Source: CAZAMT01 sp964486145 | Lineage (GTDB): Bacteria > Bacteroidota > Bacteroidia > Bacteroidales > JAAAOM01 | Assembly: GCA_964486145.1 (NCBI GenBank) | Contig: CAZAMT010000169.1 | Location: forward strand, 1-8,637 | Length of the DNA stretch: 8,637 bases | Direction of reading: 5' to 3' | Shown here: in pieces, positions 1-5,572 of the stretch | Numbering within the stretch: position 1 is the stretch's first letter | Layout: each line of letters begins with the position of its first letter | Notes under the pieces: generated by a model | What the model was told of the DNA's origin: nothing | Databases searched by the model: none | What the model saw: only the letters and a program-made list of their open reading frames with translations | Position numbers and translations under genes: made by a program

Positions 1-31
1 AAAGCCGCTCTGGATTCAGAGCGGCTTTTTT
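1..31 (+). terminator. Strong intrinsic terminator of an upstream gene
   Basis: A perfect 12-bp stem (AAAGCCGCTCTG at 1-12, CAGAGCGGCTTT at 17-28) encloses a GATT tetraloop and runs into Ts up to 31. The A-run on the left and T-run on the right mean it could work in both directions. No gene in the window reads into it from either side, so it most likely ends a plus-strand gene located before base 1. It isolates the rubredoxin unit from upstream transcription. Confidence 0.9.
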
Positions 32-157
32 GTGCTCATAAACCAGTATGCAATGAAAGATTGATTATGTTTGTTACAGAAGAGAGATAATAATCAGGAA
101 AAGTTCTTATGAAGTGTTTTGATAACATAACTATTGCGGTTTTTTCAAAACTGAATA

Positions 158-184
158 TTTTGTTATTTTTGAGACATAACAAAA
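158..184. promoter_or_regulatory. 27-bp palindrome in the rubredoxin promoter region (candidate operator)
   Basis: TTTTGTTAT (158-166) and ATAACAAAA (176-184) are perfect 9-bp inverted repeats around a 9-nt spacer. The site overlaps a TAnnTTTG promoter element at 164-171 and ends 29 nt before the rubredoxin start codon. As a hairpin it would be a weak AT-rich stem without a following T-tract, so a dimeric repressor site is the more natural reading. The regulator is not identifiable from the sequence. Confidence 0.5.
164..171 (+). promoter_or_regulatory. Candidate Bacteroidota -7 promoter element for rubredoxin
   Basis: TATTTTTG matches the Bacteroidota -7 consensus TAnnTTTG at all fixed positions. 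Transcription would begin near 178, giving a leader of roughly 36 nt. A TTG lies at 134-136, but the 27-nt gap is longer than usually described for the -33 element. A second consensus match (TATGTTTG, 66-73) lies further upstream. Confidence 0.4.
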
Positions 185-213
185 AATTTTAAAACAGATA
201 ATATATTTAGCTC

Positions 214-375
214 ATGAAAAAATATCAATGTACCGTTTGCGGTTTTGTTTACGATCCGGAAGAAGGGGATCCGGATGGAGGAATTGCCCCGGGAACAGCA
301 TTTGAAGATATACCTGATGACTGGATGTGCCCGGTTTGCGGGGTTACCAAGGAAGATTTTGAGCCGGTGGAGTAA
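214..375 (+). CDS. rub: Rubredoxin
   Basis: This 53-aa small iron protein is a cytoplasmic one-electron carrier with one iron held by four cysteines. Both metal-binding knuckles are visible: CTVCG (C6, C9) and CPVCG (C39, C42). The family's aromatic core residues are also present (Y4, Y13, W37 in DDWMCP), as is the acidic YDPEEGDP segment after the first knuckle. The length matches classical single-domain rubredoxins of about 52-54 aa. The ATG at 214 puts the first knuckle at its usual place and has no Shine-Dalgarno sequence, as is common in this phylum. The gene stands alone between a terminator and a separate downstream promoter. No rubredoxin reductase, rubrerythrin or desulfoferrodoxin is next to it, so its partner (peroxide or oxygen detoxification, or another redox enzyme) cannot be read from context. 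The palindrome at 158-184 suggests control at its own promoter. Confidence 0.96.
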   Translation: MKKYQCTVCGFVYDPEEGDPDGGIAPGTAFEDIPDDWMCPVCGVTKEDFEPVE

Positions 376-523
376 TCAGCAGGTACCGGATGTATTGCTT
401 TATCTTTTCTTGTAAATCCATCATTCATTATTTTTTTAAATTTCTTTTTTATTGAATTGCAGATGTGATTGAGCCAATTTAACCCCTATATTTGCCCACC
501 ATAATGAACCGGGAATAAATCAG
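376..523. other. Intergenic region between rubredoxin and the DMT exporter
   Basis: This 148-nt stretch is AT-rich, and I found no convincing terminator hairpin after the rubredoxin stop. Its main readable element is the TATATTTG promoter motif at 487-494. A four-codon ATG frame at 504-518 ends before the exporter start and looks accidental. Confidence 0.5.
487..494 (+). promoter_or_regulatory. Candidate -7 promoter element for the EamA-family exporter
   Basis: TATATTTG is an exact match to TAnnTTTG, placed 29 nt before the ATG at 524, so the leader would be roughly 20-25 nt. TTG trinucleotides at 469-471 (15-nt gap) and 457-459 (27-nt gap) are possible -33 elements, but neither has the usual spacing. 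Confidence 0.5.
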
Positions 524-1429
524 ATGACATTTGTAGAAAGCAATTTTGGTGAAATCGCCGCTCTGTTAACCGCAATTTTCTGGACCATTACTGCCCTGGC
601 ATTCGAATCGGCAAGTGTGAAAGTAGGTTCACTGTCAGTAAACATTATTCGTCTCGTCATTGGGTTGTTATTTCTGTGTGTATTTACATGGATACAACGC
701 GGGTTGTTTTTCCCGATGGATGCAACTTACAACAACTGGCTATGGCTGGGACTTTCCGGTATCATTGGATTTGTTCTTGGAGATTTGTTTTTGTTTAAAT
801 CATACACCATTATTGGTTCCCGGTTTGCTATGCTGGTAATGACTCTTGTACCCCCAATGACTGCATTGCTGGGATGGATGATCTTAGGTGAAAACCTTTC
901 ATTTTACAGCTATGTGGGCATGTTTTTGACTTTCTCCGGCATTGCACTTGCCATTTTTAGTCGTGGAAAATCAAAAATGAAAATTAGCCTGAAGCTGGCG
1001 CCTATAGGAATTCTTTATGCTTTTGGGGGGGCAGTAGGGCAGGCAGCGGGTTTGGTACTAAGTAAATTTGGTATGGAAGAATACGATCCATTTGCAGCAA
1101 CCCAAATTAGAATTATGGCTGGTATTTTAGGATTTGCATTGCTCGTTTCGATCATGGGACGGTGGAAAAAAATCTGGAATGCATTGGTACACGTTCCGGC
1201 AATGAAAGGTATAACCATTGGCTCATTTTTTGGACCTTTTCTCGGTGTCTCCTTTTCATTGCTCGCTGTAAAATTTACCAAAACAGGAATTGCCTCTACC
1301 ATAATGGCTATTGTTCCCGTTCTTATTATCCCTCCGGCAATTTTGCTTTATAAGCAAAAAGTTACAGTTCTTGAGCTTATTGGAGCTGTGATTAGTGTTA
1401 GCGGAGTAGCTTTGTTCTTTATCAAATAG
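524..1429 (+). CDS. EamA/DMT-superfamily transporter
   Basis: This is a 301-aa inner-membrane protein of the drug/metabolite transporter superfamily, which typically exports amino acids, metabolites or toxic compounds. About ten hydrophobic segments can be traced, roughly at residues 10-28, 36-54, 73-91, 100-120, 129-146, 158-178, 195-212, 228-248, 257-276 and 282-300. They form two EamA repeats (about 11-146 and 160-300) joined by a lysine-rich loop (SRGKSKMKISLK). The repeats end in the family-like 'LGE..S...Y.G..L...GIALA' and 'LELIGAVISVSGVALF' patterns. Length and topology are normal. The substrate cannot be deduced, because neither neighbour (rubredoxin, 91-aa membrane protein) is a biosynthetic enzyme. 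A promoter element just upstream and another before the next gene suggest it is transcribed on its own or with only the 91-aa gene. Confidence 0.9.
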   Translation: MTFVESNFGEIAALLTAIFWTITALAFESASVKVGSLSVNIIRLVIGLLFLCVFTWIQRGLFFPMDATYNNWLWLGLSGIIGFVLGDLFLFKSYTIIGSRFAMLVMTLVPPMTALLGWMILGENLSFYSYVGMFLTFSGIALAIFSRGKSKMKISLKLAPIGILYAFGGAVGQAAGLVLSKFGMEEYDPFAATQIRIMAGILGFALLVSIMGRWKKIWNALVHVPAMKGITIGSFFGPFLGVSFSLLAVKFTKTGIASTIMAIVPVLIIPPAILLYKQKVTVLELIGAVISVSGVALFFIK

Positions 1430-1463
1430 CATTTATTGAAAACAATCCTTTCGTTTATCAGTT

Positions 1464-1471
1464 TACATTTG
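1464..1471 (+). promoter_or_regulatory. Candidate -7 promoter element for the 91-aa gene
   Basis: TACATTTG fits TAnnTTTG exactly and lies 20 nt before the ATG at 1492. A TTG at 1436-1438 sits 25 nt upstream. If used, it would give a short leader of about 10-15 nt and make the 91-aa gene independent of the exporter. Confidence 0.4.
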
Positions 1472-1491
1472 TAGAAAGAAAAATTACATCT

Positions 1492-1767
1492 ATGGCTCAA
1501 AAATTATACATGAAAGCAATTACAGGTCTCGTTGAACTGGCTATGCCGGCTTTACTCAAAACAATTCCCCGAAGATCGGAGAAAAACAAAATTTCCATCG
1601 ACTATCATGAAATGCGTTTGAATAACATTGAAGAAATACAGCTCAAACAATCGGAACTGAATGAGAATGTATTATTTGAACTAAAACGAAAACAGCGTTC
1701 AATCAATGTGCTTTTTGTAATGCTGATTATGGTCATCATTGCATTGATAATTGGTTTCTTTATATGA
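1492..1767 (+). CDS. Hypothetical small protein with C-terminal membrane anchor
   Basis: I do not recognise a family for this 91-aa protein. It has a mildly hydrophobic N-terminus (about residues 1-24), then a charged middle (about 25-70) rich in K, E, N and Q that reads as helical and possibly coiled-coil. A single strongly hydrophobic segment at about 71-91 ends the protein with no residues after it. A basic stretch (KRKQR, 65-69) sits just before the segment, which by the positive-inside rule predicts a cytoplasmic body, i.e. a tail-anchored layout. The gene starts 62 nt after the exporter stop and has its own promoter-like element. Codon use and composition look like those of its neighbours. 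It could be a small partner of a membrane complex, but nothing in context identifies one. That it is coding is likely rather than certain. Confidence 0.7.
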   Translation: MAQKLYMKAITGLVELAMPALLKTIPRRSEKNKISIDYHEMRLNNIEEIQLKQSELNENVLFELKRKQRSINVLFVMLIMVIIALIIGFFI

Positions 1768-1819
1768 TATTGATGTTTCTTCTGACGTTATTGCAGAGTT
1801 ATATATGAACAATTAACTG

Positions 1820-1827
1820 TATTTTTG
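1820..1827 (+). promoter_or_regulatory. Candidate -7 promoter element for the aguAB operon
   Basis: TATTTTTG is identical to the element before rubredoxin and matches TAnnTTTG exactly. Transcription would start near 1834, giving a leader of about 60 nt before aguA. A TTG at 1791-1793 lies 26 nt upstream. Short inverted arms GAACAA (1807-1812) and TTGTTC (1825-1830) straddle the element. With only six base pairs per arm, these may be chance. Confidence 0.4.
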
Positions 1828-1896
1828 TTCCTGCGATATGAAAATGAACAGACAGGATGACATACAAATATGATTCATTGAAAAACGAATACGTGT

Positions 1897-2919
1897 ATGA
1901 CTGAAATCCACTTTCCGGCTGAATGGATGCCACAAAGTGCAACAATGATTGCCTGGCCTCACAAAAATACCGATTGGAAAGAAGGACTTCCTGAAATTAC
2001 AACATGTTACCAAGCCATTGCACACACCATTGCTGCTCGTCAGCAATTAATAATTCTTTGTAAATCAAAAAAATCGATGAAAGAATTATTTGATACCGCG
2101 GCACTGAAAAACATCGTGTTTGTTGAAATGGATTTTAATGATACCTGGGTGAGGGATTACGGCCCGATTACCATTTTCAGGCAGGGCAAACCAGTGCTTC
2201 ATGATTTTAAATTTAATGGTTGGGGTTTAAAATTTCCATCGAACCTTGACAACCAGGTGAATAAAAAGCTTTACAAAGCAAAAGTTTTTCGGGATGATGT
2301 TCCATTCATCAATAGAAAAGATTTTATTTTGGAGGGGGGAAGCATTGAAACCGATGGAAACGGAACCCTTATGGTCACCTGGCAATGCATGCTGTCATCG
2401 AACAGGAACGAGCATCTTTCAAAAATTGAAATAGAAGAAGAATTGTGTCAAACCTTTGGTGTTGACAGGATTTTATGGCTTAAGAACGGTCACCTGGAAG
2501 GAGATGATACAGATGGCCACATCGACACCCTGGCCAGGTTTTGTGATGAAAAAACAATCATGTACGCGACATGCAGCAATGACGACCAGCACAAAAATCA
2601 ACTAATGAAAATGGAAGCTGAACTAAAGCAGTTTACAATGCCTAATGGTCGTAATTATCGGTTGGTTCCGGTTCCATTGCCAAATCCCGTGTTTGGTTCC
2701 GAAGGAAGACAATTACCGGCAACATATCTGAATTTTTTATTTTTAAATGGAGCAGTATTGGTGCCGGTTTATAAGAATGACAAAGACGAAGAGGCATTGG
2801 ATTGTTTCAAAAAAGTATTTACCAACCATGAAATAGTGCCTGTTCAGAGTCTGCCATTACTAAAACAAAATGGTTCGTTGCACTGCGCAACCATGCAATT
2901 GCCCGGGGGTTGTGTTTAA
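1897..2919 (+). CDS. aguA: Agmatine deiminase
   Basis: This 340-aa enzyme of the peptidyl-arginine deiminase-like guanidino-group modifying family hydrolyses agmatine to N-carbamoylputrescine and ammonia in the cytoplasm. The diagnostic blocks are in order: NDTWVRDYGP (81-90), EGGSIETDG (146-154), DDTDGHIDTLARF (203-215) and the C-terminal GSLHC with the likely nucleophile C330. By family analogy, H208 and the acidic residues of the second to fourth blocks complete the active site. The length is normal, with only ten residues after C330. The ATG at 1897 is favoured because an in-frame ATG at 1870 meets a stop within four codons. aguB follows after 15 nt and performs the next reaction, which strongly supports agmatine rather than protein arginine as substrate. 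No arginine decarboxylase is in the window, so agmatine must come from elsewhere. Confidence 0.94.
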   Translation: MTEIHFPAEWMPQSATMIAWPHKNTDWKEGLPEITTCYQAIAHTIAARQQLIILCKSKKSMKELFDTAALKNIVFVEMDFNDTWVRDYGPITIFRQGKPVLHDFKFNGWGLKFPSNLDNQVNKKLYKAKVFRDDVPFINRKDFILEGGSIETDGNGTLMVTWQCMLSSNRNEHLSKIEIEEELCQTFGVDRILWLKNGHLEGDDTDGHIDTLARFCDEKTIMYATCSNDDQHKNQLMKMEAELKQFTMPNGRNYRLVPVPLPNPVFGSEGRQLPATYLNFLFLNGAVLVPVYKNDKDEEALDCFKKVFTNHEIVPVQSLPLLKQNGSLHCATMQLPGGCV

Positions 2920-2934
2920 AAATATTGTAATCGC

Positions 2935-3825
2935 ATGAAAAATAACAAGGTAACAGTAGGAATCATTCAACAGGCAAATGATGCAAGTGTTGAACAAAAT
3001 AAAAATGATCTGGCATCAGCCATTGAAAAACTTGCCAGTCAGGATGCATCCCTGGTTGTGTTGCAGGAATTGCATAATACATTGTATTTCTGTCAGAATG
3101 AAGATCCCGGTTATTTTGATCTGGCAGAACCTGTTCCTGGTCCATCCACCGATTTTTTCGGGAAGCTTGCAAAGAAGCACGGTATTGTGATGGTATTGTC
3201 TCTCTTTGAGAAACGGGCAGCAGGAATTTACCACAATACGGCTGTTGTAATGGATTCAGGTGGCACGATAGCAGGCAAATACAGGAAAATGCATATTCCC
3301 GATGACCCGGGTTTTTATGAAAAATTTTATTTTACTCCCGGTGATTGTGGATTCGAACCCATAAAAACGTCCATAGGAAGCCTGGGCATCCTTGTATGCT
3401 GGGATCAGTGGTATCCTGAAGCTGCCAGGCTGATGGCAATGAAAGGAGCCGATCTATTGATTTATCCAACAGCCATCGGTTGGGATCAAAATGATACCAA
3501 AGAAGAACAAAAACGGCAACTGGAAGCCTGGACTATTTCACAGCGTGCCCATGCTGTTCATAATGCACTTCCTGTTATTAGTGTCAACCGGGTTGGTTTT
3601 GAACGCTCTCCGGTTCATAAGGAAGAAGGCATTTTATTCTGGGGAAACAGTTTCATTTGTGGTGCACAGGGAGAAATCCTGTATCAATCGCCACAAAACA
3701 AACCGGATGATGCAGTTGTTGAGATTGACCTGCAAAATACAGAATCTGTGCGGAGAATCTGGCCCTTTTTCAGAGACCGCAGAATTGACGCCTATGATGA
3801 TTTGAACAAACGATTTTTAACATAG
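2935..3825 (+). CDS. aguB: N-carbamoylputrescine amidase
   Basis: This 296-aa cytoplasmic nitrilase-superfamily enzyme hydrolyses N-carbamoylputrescine to putrescine, CO2 and ammonia. The Glu-Lys-Cys catalytic triad is visible: E45 in VLQELHN, K118 in KYRKMHIPDDPG and C155 in LGILVCWDQWYPEAARLM. The 'HIPDDPGFYEKFYFTPGD' region and the late 'FWGNSFICGAQGEIL' block are typical of the AguB branch rather than of beta-ureidopropionases or nitrilases. The length is standard. It follows aguA after 15 nt with no terminator or promoter-like motif between them, so the two are probably one transcript. Its stop codon lies 13 nt from the stop of the opposing pepD, so the 3' ends of the two transcripts should overlap or be separated by very short trailers. 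Confidence 0.95.
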   Translation: MKNNKVTVGIIQQANDASVEQNKNDLASAIEKLASQDASLVVLQELHNTLYFCQNEDPGYFDLAEPVPGPSTDFFGKLAKKHGIVMVLSLFEKRAAGIYHNTAVVMDSGGTIAGKYRKMHIPDDPGFYEKFYFTPGDCGFEPIKTSIGSLGILVCWDQWYPEAARLMAMKGADLLIYPTAIGWDQNDTKEEQKRQLEAWTISQRAHAVHNALPVISVNRVGFERSPVHKEEGILFWGNSFICGAQGEILYQSPQNKPDDAVVEIDLQNTESVRRIWPFFRDRRIDAYDDLNKRFLT

Positions 3826-3838
3826 GTGCCTGGTTAAT

Positions 3839-5293
3839 CTATGCACCGGGGATGTTCTTCAGAACTTCGACCAGTAAATCCCAAAATTTTTTGGTGGATT
3901 CAATGTGTAATTTTTCATTTGGTGAATGAGCATCTTTAATTGTTGGACCAAATGAGATCATGTCAAGATAGGGATATTTTTCAAGGAATAAGCCGCATTC
4001 CAAACCGGCATGAATTGCCCGAACGACAGGTTTTTGATTAAATAGTTTTTGATAGGCGGATTCTGTTATTCGCAAAATGTCAGAATTTACGTCTGGTGAC
4101 CAGCCGGGATATCCATCGGTATGTCGCACCTGCGCTTTAGCCAACTCAAACACGCTATAAACCGCCTGTGCAATATAGTCTTTTTTTGAGTCAACCGAAC
4201 TACGCTGACTTGTTGTAATAATAATATCATTGTTTTGCATTTTTACGGACGCCAGGTTGGTTGAAGTCTCTACCAAACCCGAAATTTCAGTACTCATGGA
4301 TATCACGCCATTGGGGCACCCCGTCAATGCAAGCAACAATTGGCGGTGCGTTTTTTTATTTATAACGTAATCCGGTATAGCATGGGTTTCAATTTCCATG
4401 TGCAGTTCAGGGTCCGAATGCTTACATTCGTTTTTCACATTACCAATAAATGTGTCAAAGAGTTGTAGAAACCGGTCTTCAAAATCTTCCCTTATCGTTA
4501 TAACAGCACGGGCATTCCTCGGTATTGCATTACGCAGATTTCCTCCATTAAATTCAGACAAACGAATGTTAAACTTATTCGTTGCCTTTAACAAAAATCT
4601 GGCAAGGATGATGTTTGCATTTCCTCGTTCTTTATCAATATCATCGCCTGAATGGCCACCTTTTAACCCACTGACACTTATTTTATAGGCAACCGATTGT
4701 GGCGGAATGTTTTTCTTTTTAAACCGCATGGCCGCGATAGTATCAACACCACCGGCACAGCCGATAAATAATTCTCCTTCATCTTCTGAATCCAGATTGA
4801 TCAGTATTTTGCCATCGAAGAAACCTTCCTGAAGGTTGAAAGCACCTGTTAACCCGGTTTCTTCATCAACCGTGAACAGACATTCCAATGGGCCATGGGT
4901 AACATCATTGGAAGCCAAAATTGCCAATTGAGCTGCAATGCCGATTCCATCATCAGCACCGAGCGTAGTCCCTTTGGCTTTCACCCAGTCGCCATGAATT
5001 TCAGGGATAATAGGATCGTTATCAAAATCATGGTCAATTTCATTATCCTTTTCACATACCATATCAATGTGCGATTGCAAAACAACCGGAATGCAGCTTT
5101 CCATTCCGGGTGTTGACGGCTTTTTTATTAAAACATTGCCAATGCTGTCTTTTTTTGTTTCCAGCACATGCATTTTCCCGAATTTCATCAAATAATCAAT
5201 GATTTTTTCTTCTTTTTTAGATGGTCTCGGTACCCGGGTAATTTCATAGAAATAAGTCCAAACGTCTTTTGGTGTTAATTGATCAAATACCAT
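3839..5293 (-). CDS. pepD: Cytosolic nonspecific (aminoacyl-histidine) dipeptidase, M20 family
   Basis: This 484-aa dinuclear-zinc exopeptidase splits dipeptides such as Xaa-His in the cytoplasm. Family signatures in order (numbered from M at 5293) are QSHIDMV with H75 and D77, LGADDGIG with bridging D114, VDEETGLTG with E144/E145, NLDSEDEGELFIGCAGG with D168, GLKGGHSGDD (209-218) and FGPTIKDAHSPNE with ligand H456. The frame stays open to an ATG at 5347, adding 18 residues, but the shorter start is preferred. MVFDQLTPKDVW aligns with the N-terminus of classical PepD, and a promoter-like TACTTTTG at 5323-5330 lies inside the extension. No signal peptide is apparent. The gene runs opposite to aguAB and is probably monocistronic. 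All expected metal ligands are present, so it should be active. Confidence 0.95.
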   Translation of the reverse strand: MVFDQLTPKDVWTYFYEITRVPRPSKKEEKIIDYLMKFGKMHVLETKKDSIGNVLIKKPSTPGMESCIPVVLQSHIDMVCEKDNEIDHDFDNDPIIPEIHGDWVKAKGTTLGADDGIGIAAQLAILASNDVTHGPLECLFTVDEETGLTGAFNLQEGFFDGKILINLDSEDEGELFIGCAGGVDTIAAMRFKKKNIPPQSVAYKISVSGLKGGHSGDDIDKERGNANIILARFLLKATNKFNIRLSEFNGGNLRNAIPRNARAVITIREDFEDRFLQLFDTFIGNVKNECKHSDPELHMEIETHAIPDYVINKKTHRQLLLALTGCPNGVISMSTEISGLVETSTNLASVKMQNNDIIITTSQRSSVDSKKDYIAQAVYSVFELAKAQVRHTDGYPGWSPDVNSDILRITESAYQKLFNQKPVVRAIHAGLECGLFLEKYPYLDMISFGPTIKDAHSPNEKLHIESTKKFWDLLVEVLKNIPGA

Positions 5294-5322
5294 AATGCTA
5301 CAATTTAATTCATTCTTTTCTT

Positions 5323-5330
5323 CAAAAGTA
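5323..5330 (-). promoter_or_regulatory. Candidate -7 promoter element for pepD
   Basis: Read on the minus strand this is TACTTTTG, an exact TAnnTTTG match, with the first base at 5330. Transcription would begin near 5316, about 23 nt before the ATG at 5293, and would exclude the longer start at 5347. I found no well-spaced -33 TTG. Confidence 0.45.
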
Positions 5331-5336
5331 AAACTT

Positions 5337-5355
5337 CCCCGAAACAATTTCGGGG
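5337..5355. promoter_or_regulatory. Perfect 8-bp palindrome upstream of pepD (candidate operator)
   Basis: CCCCGAAA (5337-5344) and TTTCGGGG (5348-5355) are perfect inverted repeats around CAA. The site is immediately upstream of the pepD -7 element, between it and the expected -33 position. Two weaker palindromes follow: GGCTA/TAGCC (5358-5362, 5366-5370) and CGGG/CCCG (5370-5373, 5379-5382). Neither strand has a strong T-tract after the main repeat, so a terminator is unlikely. Confidence 0.45.
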
Positions 5356-5443
5356 CGGGCTATATTAGCCGGGATTAACCCGCATTTCATCCATTACAAA
5401 CAAAATTTATGAATAGTACAGGCTAAGCACCGGAGGTAAAATA

Positions 5444-5470
5444 ATGGAATTCTGTTCAAAAAAACCATGA
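5444..5470 (+). other. Eight-codon ATG frame behind a strong Shine-Dalgarno sequence
   Basis: GGAGG (5432-5436) sits 7 nt before an ATG that opens a frame reading MEFCSKKP and stops at 5468-5470. It lies 102 nt before the permease start. It is listed because a GGAGG is conspicuous where most starts in the window lack one. There is no attenuator hairpin after it, and it lies upstream of the weak promoter-like motif at 5535-5542, so it may not even be transcribed with the permease. Confidence 0.2.
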
Positions 5471-5472
5471 AC

Positions 5473-5492
5473 TTGGTCAATATTGGTCGATA
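5473..5492. repeat. Tandem 10-bp repeat upstream of the SLC13 permease
   Basis: TTGGTCAATA (5473-5482) is followed directly by TTGGTCGATA (5483-5492), with one difference. The 10-bp period equals about one helical turn, so both copies face the same side of the DNA, as in binding sites for many activators. It lies about 80 nt before the permease start and about 43 nt before a promoter-like motif at 5535-5542. Confidence 0.5.
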
Positions 5493-5534
5493 CAAATAAA
5501 AACACATTCTTTATTTTTCTCAGGGATAATTTCT

Positions 5535-5542
5535 TATTTTCG
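5535..5542 (+). promoter_or_regulatory. Weak -7-like element before the SLC13 permease
   Basis: TATTTTCG has one mismatch to TAnnTTTG and lies 30 nt before the ATG at 5573. No TTG is found at a sensible distance upstream. A weak core promoter that depends on an activator at 5473-5492 would fit, but this is inference. Confidence 0.3.
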
Positions 5543-5572
5543 TCGAGTTAAATCAAAAAGCACACGAGGTTG

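Noticed and set aside
66..73. TATGTTTG, a further match to the -7 promoter consensus
   Set aside because: It is about 140 nt before rubredoxin with no TTG upstream. The copy at 164-171 is better placed.
109..204. 27-codon ATG frame upstream of rubredoxin
   Set aside because: It runs across the palindrome and promoter element, has no protein-like pattern and no ribosome binding site. It is most likely chance.
504..518. Four-codon ATG frame just before the exporter start
   Set aside because: It is too short and in a plausible very short leader. Nothing marks it as translated.
1897..2919. Reading the aguA product as a secreted peptidylarginine deiminase (PPAD-like)
   Set aside because: It has no signal peptide and only the length of the catalytic domain. 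The adjacent aguB fits the agmatine pathway.
3349..3360. GGATTCGAACCC, which on the minus strand reads like a tRNA T-arm (GGGTTCGAATCC)
   Set aside because: It lies inside the well-supported aguB coding frame, and I found no acceptor, anticodon or D-arm around it.
2963..3805. Alternative frames of 70-104 codons on both strands over aguB
   Set aside because: They overlap a complete nitrilase-family enzyme with an intact Glu-Lys-Cys triad, and no independent start signals are seen.
4398..5116. Plus-strand open frames opposite pepD
   Set aside because: They are antisense shadows of a dipeptidase with all its metal-site motifs in the minus frame, and their products show no family pattern.
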